Assembly (NCBI RefSeq): GCF_963678635.1
Contig: NC_087062.1
Span: 83,848,012 to 83,912,011 of the forward strand
Reading direction: 5' to 3'
DNA: 64,000 bases
Origin: Symsagittifera roscoffensis
Taxonomy: Eukaryota > Xenacoelomorpha > Acoela > Convolutidae
The translations under genes were made by a program, and so were the position numbers. Every line of letters begins with the position of its first letter. Position 1 is the stretch's first letter. The notes beneath the pieces were generated by a model. That model was given only the letters and a program-made list of their open reading frames with translations, was not told the origin of the DNA and searched no databases. Shown here one piece after another: positions 56,027-64,000 of this stretch.

Positions 56027-58775
56027 TCTAGGGAAAGAGCACGGTTACTAGAGGCAGAAACGCCATGTCAGTTTCTAATTATTTAACGAAAGCGAGTGGT
56101 AGTAAGTGCGAATAGTAATTAGAAATTTACGACCTCAAAAAATGTTAATAAATACGAATTTTATCTTTGCTCAAATTAGAACCTATTAGAAAACAATGAC
56201 GCACTATAGTTCAGAAGTTGTTACATTTAAATTCAGTGACAAAAGTGTAGATTTGGCGATTCTACTGTGAATTTGGGTAAGTTGCCGAATCGTCTTAGAA
56301 AGCATTACCTTGGGGTTATAGAAGTTATTGGGGTTATAATACGCTGCGATCGTTTAACGGCCAGGTCGAGTGATTAGTAGCATAAGATAAGCGAATCAGG
56401 ACATTCAAAATTTAGACAAAATTCATGTTTTTACTTCAACAACCGACTTTGAAATCTTTTCATAGGTGAAGTAAGATCATCCACCCTCACAGGCTCCTAG
56501 ATAGCACCAATTAAGCAGGTGTAAAAGTCCGGCGGTCTGCGGCAAACGTAATAGTTCATGAGATCTCGGAATAACCACCCGTTGTCCACGTATTAAATAA
56601 AGATATAAAAATTTTCACGTTCCGCGCTAATGCAGTGAACGGATTTCAAAAATTTTCAAACCAACCAACCTTTTGATTCTTTTAAGAAATACAAGCAATC
56701 TTAGAAGACCAGGAGATAAGAGCTTCCTGATACTCAGCGCTGACGATTACTCTAAGTAAATAATACAAATCCCGGAATTTCGGAAGTCGTTTCATGGCCC
56801 CCACTGAACTCAGGAAGCCAAAACTTCAGGGTATGCTAGATAATAGTAAAATACGTCGCGTGTCATAACTTGAATCAAATCCTTGGATTAAACCGGAAAT
56901 TGCTAGCATTTGGGAAAAAAACCCTTAGACCTGAACAGGCAATTTACGCAAATTAATGAGCGAGGGCGTTTTTATTTTATAGCGGCAAAAGACACAAGAC
57001 ACAAAGCGGCAAACCGCGAAAACAACCCTAGTAAATGAAATCCCTCTGGCGATCCCTCCTGGTGTTAATAACGTTTTCCAGGTAAGAACGATAATGGACC
57101 TTAAAAATGAATTATCTTGGGATGTACTGATGGGATATGGATGAAATTTGGTAGGTAGGACGCCCTTTGGTGTCTAAACCAAAAAATGGAAGATTGGCCC
57201 CGGGTGATCGCGGGATGATTTTTAAATGACCTTTGGGCGCTTGGGACAAAATTTGCTTAGAAAAACTGGGACTAACACCGGAAAACGGCACCTTCTCCAT
57301 CCCAACCCTTGGAGGGAAGTTATCTAATGGGAACTGATGCAGAAGTTGAGAAGGATATAGCTTTTACCTTGTAGCATTGAAGTAGTGAAACCAATTAAAG
57401 TGGACTTGACAAACATTGGGATCAGCTTAGCTGGCGAATGCGCTATTTTTAGATTATCAATCAGACAAAAAAGTAGTCCAAGAAGACTGAGAAGAACTGG
57501 CGGGAGTAGGAGCATACCATGGAAAGTAGGTCTCCCAAATAACTTGAATTGACGGGATATTTACTTAGCTGGACAGAGGTGGATTTTGACGCAACCCGAG
57601 CCCTTATAAGCAAACTACGCTCACCGATAGCTAGAAGGTCGGGATTAGAGTGGAGTATAGATTGGAATTTTGAACGCTTGTTTTGAATTCACTACCCACA
57701 AAAAGGATTCGACAGGGGGATAATCAAATGGGGTCGTAATGTCAATGGAATAATTAAATAAAAACCTTGAGTGAACTGTTAATCAAAAATAACTTGGTTT
57801 CGAGACTTGGAAACTGGACTTGATTTTCGCCCAACTTAGTTAGAGATACCTATGGTGAATTTGGAATTCAGAAATATGAGCGTCAGCGAAAAGTGCACTA
57901 AGGTTAATGTCAGGATTGATAAGGACGATCTTAACTGTTACTATAAACAAATTTCAAATAGACAAACATGGCTAAAAGGTTGATTGCAGCCTATCCATAG
58001 GCAGAAGGGTTAGTTCTTTTGAGTAAAGTAGATGGGTTCTCATTCAGTGAAAAGGCGAATTAACCGGTAAACAGTAGAGTCGGTTCTCAGAGTTGGAGAA
58101 CAGTGATTTATCAAGTCAGAGAACGCAGTTCAAGTACCTCAAAGGAGTCGTGATCCGTGGTGACACGATTCATTGTAGCAGTTCGAATTAACTACATGTG
58201 TAAAAAGTACCCTGTGTAATTCGTTAAATGGGATTCTCTAGAGAGAGAATCGTTACCTAAGTTAGTTGGGAGTTGAATTGCAATTAGGCATTTGTGTCAA
58301 TTGATCGCGGACCCTTTCTTTCTGATAGATTTCTAAAATAATCCGGCCTTTTAAAGCGTTCTGTATTAGGAATTATATTTACCTGAACTTCACTAAAAAT
58401 TGGGAGTTAATGCGATGATGAGAGCGGACAAGACAGCTTCAAGACCAGTACAAAAGCGGGCAATTACAAAAAAAAAACATTACAGAATAGTTGCCACCAA
58501 CTTAGCCATTTTGGAATTGCAGATAGTAATGAATCTTAGTCGCCCCGTCGAGTTCAATACCCGTGGGAACATTGGCGGGGTCGTTAGAAGGGACAGTACA
58601 AACTTCGAGAAGCAACCCCCTAAATCTAGAAAAAGAATATTTAATTGGTGCTAAGGAAATTAGCAGACCATAATTTAAAAGACTTAATTTTGACCAATCA
58701 GAAAACTTAATGATTAGTTGGAGTGAAAAGGCTCAAAATAGCAGAGTTTTTATGAAATCATTTTAACCAAAAACA
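56027..58775. repeat. Dispersed repeat R5, long copy
   Basis: The left end (GGTTACTAGAGGCAGAAACG, TTTACGACCTCAAA, CTATAGTTCA, 56040-56220) and the right end (GACCAATCAGAAA..GGCTCAAAATA, 58690-58745) match the two ends of a much shorter copy at 62812-63200. The interior (56.25-58.65 kb) has no recognisable ORF apart from a possible relic with GNIGGVVRRD near 58570. Confidence 0.6.
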
Positions 58776-59588
58776 ACGTAGGTAACGAGCCTATTATAAA
58801 AAAGTTCCCAATAAATAGATTTTTTATCAATGGTTTCGACAAATAAAGGCTATTCCGTCCCAAAATATGAGATCTGATTATAAGTTCCGCTGATGCATGA
58901 GCTCCTAAGACTCAAAGGTTCTAAATCCAGGCCTCGAAACTTTAATCTTTTCAAAAGCGGGTTTTCTCCTCTGCTCACACATTGTATATATTGACGAGAC
59001 TATAATTCCATAAATGAAACATTTTTTAAAACTTTCAAAAGTCTTGGTCCGAAAGTACCTACGGTTTTATTCTAGCCGTAGAAGTTCCAACCTTTGCAAA
59101 CGTTATTAGTTCTAATGTCAATAATTCAATCGAAAAAAAATGTCATAATTCCAAACATTCTAAAGTAGACAAAATGTTACTCAATTTTTGTGTTTGATTG
59201 ATTTCTTCTTAAACTTCTCCTTCATGAGTTGCTAGCATCATAGTGATTTCTCCAGGTGGCGAGAACGACAAACTGAATATTTTGTTTATACTACTGTTGA
59301 TTTTTCGGACCGTTAAGTTCTTTTTATAAGTACAGGAGTAGTCCAATTAAGCGTACTAATTAAGGCCTGAAAAGCTAGTCTTAATTCAATTGATGCCTCT
59401 AGCATCTCAAAAGTAATTGCATTTCAATTAGTTAGAGAAATAATCCCTCACTCACGCGTTTAAAACAGAGATAACCTACATGGTGCTAATTGAAGGCAAC
59501 AAAAGACGTTTGTGAGTTTTATAAAAAATCATACTGCCTATTTCTTTAACCATTGTTATACCACTCTATCAGATCAGATTCAGATATA
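58776..59588. other. No supported gene
   Basis: AT-rich sequence upstream of the MULE transposase. I looked for terminal inverted repeats paired with sequence after 60985 and found none I could support. Confidence 0.45.
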
Positions 59589-60982
59589 ATGTTTGAAGCG
59601 TCATTCCATTTTACTTCATCTTCGAAAGACAAACAAATGCTAGTGGTATCAGGCCATGAGTATTACCTTAAACGAAAAAACAAGACAACAACAAATTGGA
59701 ACTGCTCAAAGTACCAAACCCATAAATGCCGCGCAACAGCAATTACGGATGGAGAATATTTTATTGAAACGAGGGGTCAACATAACCACGATATTTCCAC
59801 GGGCAAACCTGATGCTCGACTAGTTTTCAAAAACATCAAGGAGCTAAGCGATAGTAACACCCCAACCGTCGCAGTCGCAACCGCCATTCAGCCAATTACA
59901 GACAACTTTGCCACTCAACTAGCCCTACCATTCAAAGAAAATTTAGTTCGCACCGCACAACGAGCGCGCAAGCAACGAGAAGAAGTCTTACCAGTCTCCC
60001 CAGCAACCAGAAGTTTCGAAATACCCGAACTTTTCAAAATTTTTATAAGATTTGACAGTGGACAAAATGATCACGAGAGGATTATTTTATTCGGCGACCC
60101 TGAAATGCTACGTGTGCTTGAAACATCCAACTTTTGGTAGGCTGATGAAACTAAAAAAGTCACCCCGAAAATGCTTTATCAACTTTACTCCATACACGTT
60201 AGTCTTTCAGGAATAGCCCCTACTTGCATATATGCGTTCCTGCCAAAATAAAAACTTACCACCGTTTCTTAGAAGCCCTAAAAATACTAGTCCCTGATAG
60301 TAGACCTGAAAAAATTTTACTGGACTTTGAGCAGGCCGCTATTCAAGCGTTTCAGAAAAATTTTCCCGAGACCAAGCTGTCGGGATGTTTCTTCCATCTT
60401 TCACAAAGTTTTATGAGAAAAATTGCGGAGCTCGGTTTCAAAAAGGATTACGAAACTAACCACGAGTTCGCTTTAGCACTCAAAATGTTACCCGCACTGG
60501 CTTTCGAAAAAAAAGAAGAAATAGGAAATTCATACGATAAAATAGTGGAGGAAATTCAAATAGTTTGCGATCGCACCATAAAAGAGTCGGAAAAAATAGC
60601 GCAAGTATACGAGCTTTGCCTTTACTTTGGATCTAACTACATAAAAAGTCTTGTCCCGAATCGGGAAGCCCTATTTCCCCCTTCATTATGGAATCAAAGG
60701 GATGCTGCATCATCGGGTTTGGCCAGAACAACAAATGCTGTAGAGGGCTGGCATTATGGCATACAGTCATACTTCAGTGGATCGCATCCCAGTATATGGA
60801 AAGTGATTGCAAATTTGGAAAAAGACGCTTCCGTCCAAAAACTTAATTTTTATAACGCCTCGAGTGGGCACCAATTTACAAAGAAGAAAAAATACCGGGT
60901 GCTCAACGAAAAAGTGCAGAATATTATGCATGTCTACGAAGAAAAACTGATTTGCATTTCTTCTGCGCTATGGCGAACTTGA
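59589..60982 (+). pseudogene. FLYWCH zinc finger + MULE transposase
   Basis: ATG at 59589. Residues about 1-70 form a FLYWCH-type finger: F..SSKDKQMLVV, EYYLKRK, NWNCSKY, HKCRATA, HNHD. A linker follows, then the MULE transposase core: FW-stop-ADETKK (first Asp; usually ADGTF, at about 60143), KILLDFEQAA (second Asp, about 60325), CFFHLSQS (C..H, about 60388) and TNAVEGWHY (Glu, about 60735). The TAG at 60138-60140 falls directly before the first catalytic Asp. A frameshift near 60240 moves the frame to 60224-60982, where it stays open to the end. Two lesions only, so it is a fairly young pseudogene. FLYWCH fingers fused to MULE transposases are known in animal genomes. Confidence 0.85.
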
Positions 60983-60984
60983 GT

Positions 60985-62811
60985 TAAATATTTGCTATTT
61001 AATCTATATTGCCAAGCAATAAAATTTTTTCCATGTTTAATTATTTTCCTTGATTTTTCAAAATTGAGCTAGAGTCGATTTGAAACCGGCAAAATAATAA
61101 ATACATACAAGGTGTTGACTTTTCTTTTCCCTCCGCCCAACCCTGTAAGGTTAACCCATTTATTGTACCCTTGATATACCGGTTATCATATTTACCCGAA
61201 ATTCAACTTTTTTGGGAAAATTGGAAAGTTTTTTGTTCCGCCATGGATTCGATCCTTTGATCTCTAGATTTTGAGACTAACGCTTTAACCACTATACCAT
61301 GCGGCCTTCGGTTGACTTCCAAGTTATTCTTCCAATTTTGGCTCTTTGATTTTAATTAAGCCCATGTTTGAGTTTTCAAAGCGTAGATCAATTCTGTCGG
61401 CGCCAAAAGATCAAGGTCAAGAAATTCAAATGGTTTTGGACTGTTTTGTATATGCACCAATTTGAATCATGTCGGTCGGATTCGTTTTCAAATTCATATC
61501 AAAGTCTAGACTATCGGCAAGGTCATTTCTGTTCAAATCTAAAACGCATTTAGCAGCGTGCATGTTAACTCATTTTGGTTCGCAAAATTTTTCGCAATTT
61601 AAGCTTTGATGTTTACCGACGATATGGTTCCGAATCCTTTTCAAGTAACTTTAACTTTGATTCTAACAATTGGTTTTAAAAAGGGGTTAAATTGTAGTGG
61701 GGTTATATGATTTTGGGGTTATATGAGAGGGGGTTAAGAAAAAGGGGGTTACAAAACACGGGGTGATAAGCTTGGGAACCATATAACGGAATTCCTTCAG
61801 TTTTAGTGTCTGCTTTCGAAGTTACGTTGATTCATTTGTCACTAAAAGCGCCTCTCTGTAATTCGGCGTCCTCTGAGCCGATTAGTACTTTTCCTTTTTG
61901 CTGTTTCGGTTCCCAACCCAAAAACTTTTGTTGTCTTTTGATGAGCTATCAGCTATCTTTTTAAAATTTTTGATCGGCTATTTTTTGGGGGCAGTAAAAG
62001 ATTATGGCTAGAAGGCAAACTCATAAAAAAAAGTTTCTCCAAATCCAAAGAAATTCAGGTCCACAATTATCGTCAATCTTTTTATAATTTTGCATAACTC
62101 CTTTTTTCAATTTGTTTTTTTGGGATAGAAAATTATAGCATATTGGATTTTCCCTCAACTTTGAGAAATTCATTAAGAATGAATTGAGAAACAGTTTGAA
62201 ACTTGTTAAAAATGAGTCCATTTTTTATTGATAAAGCGTGAGATAGTTAACCAAATTGATGCCATAACCCAAACTAACCAACGTCCCATTTTCAATCTAA
62301 TTGTCTGCTAAGCAAAATCTGCTAAAAGATCCATCTTTCAATTTTATGCTGAAAGAAATGTCTGCTAAACGCTCGGTCTCCACTTGAATTCTATAGTTTG
62401 GCTAATATGAGTTCTCACTGAAGTTTTTTTTAAAACCTAAAATACATCGTTATTTTGGGCGTTTTCTTCGCAGAGCACAATTGGGTGACCTCAATTTGTT
62501 CGTCAATTGTCTGCTGTGCGTTTCAACTTTTTTTAAATATTGATGCATTTAATATATATAATGGTAAGTACAGATAACTTGTTACGATAAGAAGCATTTT
62601 TTTCTTGAAACTACAAATATACGTAAGAACTTTGTATTTTGCTCAGTTCGTTTTTCTTTTGCAATTTGGACAACCTCCGAAGTCACAAAGTTAGTTTGAA
62701 GTATCTTTGTGTGGCTTGAAAAAATTCACTGTCTCGTTCTGCATGGTCTGAATAAAATTTCTACTGACATTTCAGCTCCCCAATTTTTTCAATTGCTTTT
62801 CATGGGACTCC
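60985..62811. other. No supported gene; G-rich short repeats and a tRNA-like sequence
   Basis: GGGGTTATATGA repeats at 61700-61727 followed by GGGGGTTAAG and GGGGGTTACA (to 61760). Similar GGGGTTATA pairs occur at 56314-56340. The remainder is AT-rich without recognisable coding. Confidence 0.5.
61250..61318 (-). pseudogene. tRNA-like sequence (decayed tRNA or SINE head)
   Basis: Minus strand reads CCGCATGGTATAGTGGTTAA, containing a good A box TGGTATAGTGG, then a GTCTC/GAGAT anticodon-type stem with an 8-nt loop and a B box GGATCGAATCC. Acceptor pairing is partial (CCGC with GCGG). Better preserved than the one at 4534-4607 but still irregular. Confidence 0.5.
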
Positions 62812-63200
62812 AGTGAAAAAACACGGGTACTAGAGGCAAAAACGCCAAACTAACAAGCTCTAAATGTATAACGAAAGCGGTTGGTAGTAAGTGTGAGATA
62901 GATATTCGAAATTTACGACCTCAAAGTCGTTGTTCAAGTCTTAGACTCATTTGTGTTCAAATAAGAACAAATTGCAAAATAGTGACGCCCTATAGTTCAA
63001 AGATTGTTATGTTTTTATATAATGATAGAAACACAATTCAATTCATAATTCAATTATTGCTAGGGATTTTAGCAGACGGGCTTTTTTGAAGATTTAAAGT
63101 CGACCAATCTGAAAGCTTTTTTGTTTACTCGGATAAAAGGGCTCAAAATACAAGCTCTTATTGAAGTTTTCATATATTGAACTTAAAAAAAACGTAATTT
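62812..63200. repeat. Dispersed repeat R5, internally deleted copy
   Basis: Carries both ends of the 56027-58775 copy: ACTAGAGGCAAAAACGCC, AACGAAAGCGG, TTTACGACCTCAAA and CTATAGTTCA on the left; TCGACCAATCTGAAAG and GGGCTCAAAATA on the right. About 2.3 kb of interior is missing. Confidence 0.65.
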
Positions 63201-64000
63201 GGACGTTTTTTCACAAGACTTTTTCGGGTGAAAACTTGGGTGGCATTATGTCAAAACTCAGTCAAATTACCTTGCTTCTTTTTTCACTAGTAAATAGCTG
63301 CCAAGCGTGTAATGATTGGATGTATGCTACAAACTCAGATTTATTTGTTTTAATACGAGATTGAAAATGTGTGCTCTTATGCCTAAATGGCTCAAATTGA
63401 TCTAAAAAACGGACAGTTATTAAAAACTTTGCAACGAACATGCCAGCGTTTCAACGCATTTTAATGCAAACATACAATAAATGACGTTTTCTCATTTTGG
63501 TTTGGCAAGAAATATATTCAATAGTGTAAATTTAGAACGAAGGATATAAACTGTAATTCAGACGTTTGTCGGAGACAATTACACAGAGGTCAACCAAAGG
63601 TTACACACAACTCCGAAGGTTAAATACCAGTTAGCGCCAGACAGATAGATTAAATCGATTGCAATAAATAAGATAGAACTAAAATGGACTGTGAACTATT
63701 TTAATCACTATGACATTCCCCTTCTTGCGAGAGAATGAAAATTATCAAAATTGGAGTACTTGATGAAATGTAGATATGAGGACAACATTTTAGCTAGAGC
63801 TTTAGGTTTTGATATGGACTAAATGTAGATTATTAAACAAGTCTTTGTTTCCGCACTCGTTTCTTGCTTCCCGCCTAAGGAATATTCAGTTTAGCCGCTA
63901 CCACAGGTTCGATGTCATCTTGACGGTTTTTCTCGATCACTGTCTCTCGCGCAACCGTGTACGCCGTCGCGTTTCGTAGTCGCTTGGTCAGATCGTCGTT
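63201..64000. other. No supported gene
   Basis: A short plus-strand string reading ENENYQNWST near 63730 resembles the start of Ty1/copia-type gag, but stops follow at once. GC content rises after 63900. The window ends without a recognisable gene. Confidence 0.4.

Noticed and set aside
63700-63800. Copia-type gag start (ENENYQNW)
   Set aside because: Stops follow within a few codons and no LTR or other gag motif was found.

Overview
The window is AT-rich eukaryotic DNA, most likely from an invertebrate animal. It has a spliced host gene (GT-AG intron), Penelope-like, CR1-like and Ty3/mag-like retroelements, a FLYWCH/MULE transposase and helentron-like non-autonomous repeats, with no operons or bacterial signals. 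I cannot name the species. Almost all recognisable coding sequence comes from transposable elements, and nearly every copy carries frameshifts, stops or lost catalytic residues. Some start positions below rest on homology rather than on an ATG, because the open frames are fragments of degraded genes.

Layout. 1-8.1 kb: no host gene; old direct duplications, short tandem repeats and a hairpin-ended non-autonomous repeat family (family 2). 8.17-9.56 kb: minus-strand non-LTR reverse transcriptase (RT) fragment ending in a perfect 18-bp fold-back. 10.84-14.7 kb: a dispersed repeat (R3) split by a 2.8-kb Penelope-like element (PLE). The PLE has long inverted terminal repeats, hammerhead-like motifs, a GIY-YIG domain and a PHD-like zinc finger inside its RT. 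15.25-20.1 kb: minus-strand CR1-like non-LTR element with an SGNH-esterase ORF1 and an ORF2 that begins with a signal-peptide-like segment and a 2A-like motif. Its 5' half plus flank is tandemly duplicated (2,134 bp per copy, to 22.63 kb). 22.9-28.03 kb: a second non-LTR ORF2 directly joined to a gag-like ORF. 28.77-29.13 kb: 25-bp minisatellite. 31.1-32.23 kb: second, unbroken R3 copy. 32.6-33.88 kb: another RT remnant preceded by a zinc-finger-like ORF. 34.6-37.8 kb: diverged duplicated repeat blocks. 39.7-41.9 kb: heavily decayed minus-strand Ty3-type pol. 42.15-43.85 kb: three copies of a helentron-like family (HINE). 44,976-52,132: near-complete but old Ty3/mag-like LTR retrotransposon on the plus strand. 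52.5-54.3 kb: two more HINE copies. 53.6-55.2 kb: the only convincing host gene, the N-terminal half of an SLC18B1-like MFS transporter, with one HINE copy in its intron. 56.0-58.8 and 62.8-63.2 kb: long and internally deleted copies of one repeat. 59.6-61.0 kb: broken FLYWCH + MULE transposase.

The genes do not form a pathway. The window records nested insertion and decay. The items most worth following are the PLE (PHD finger in RT, inverted repeats, hammerhead-like cores), the 2A/SGNH non-LTR element with its fold-back 5' end, three perfect inverted repeats of similar design (two of them at non-LTR 5' ends), and the hairpin-ended HINE family.
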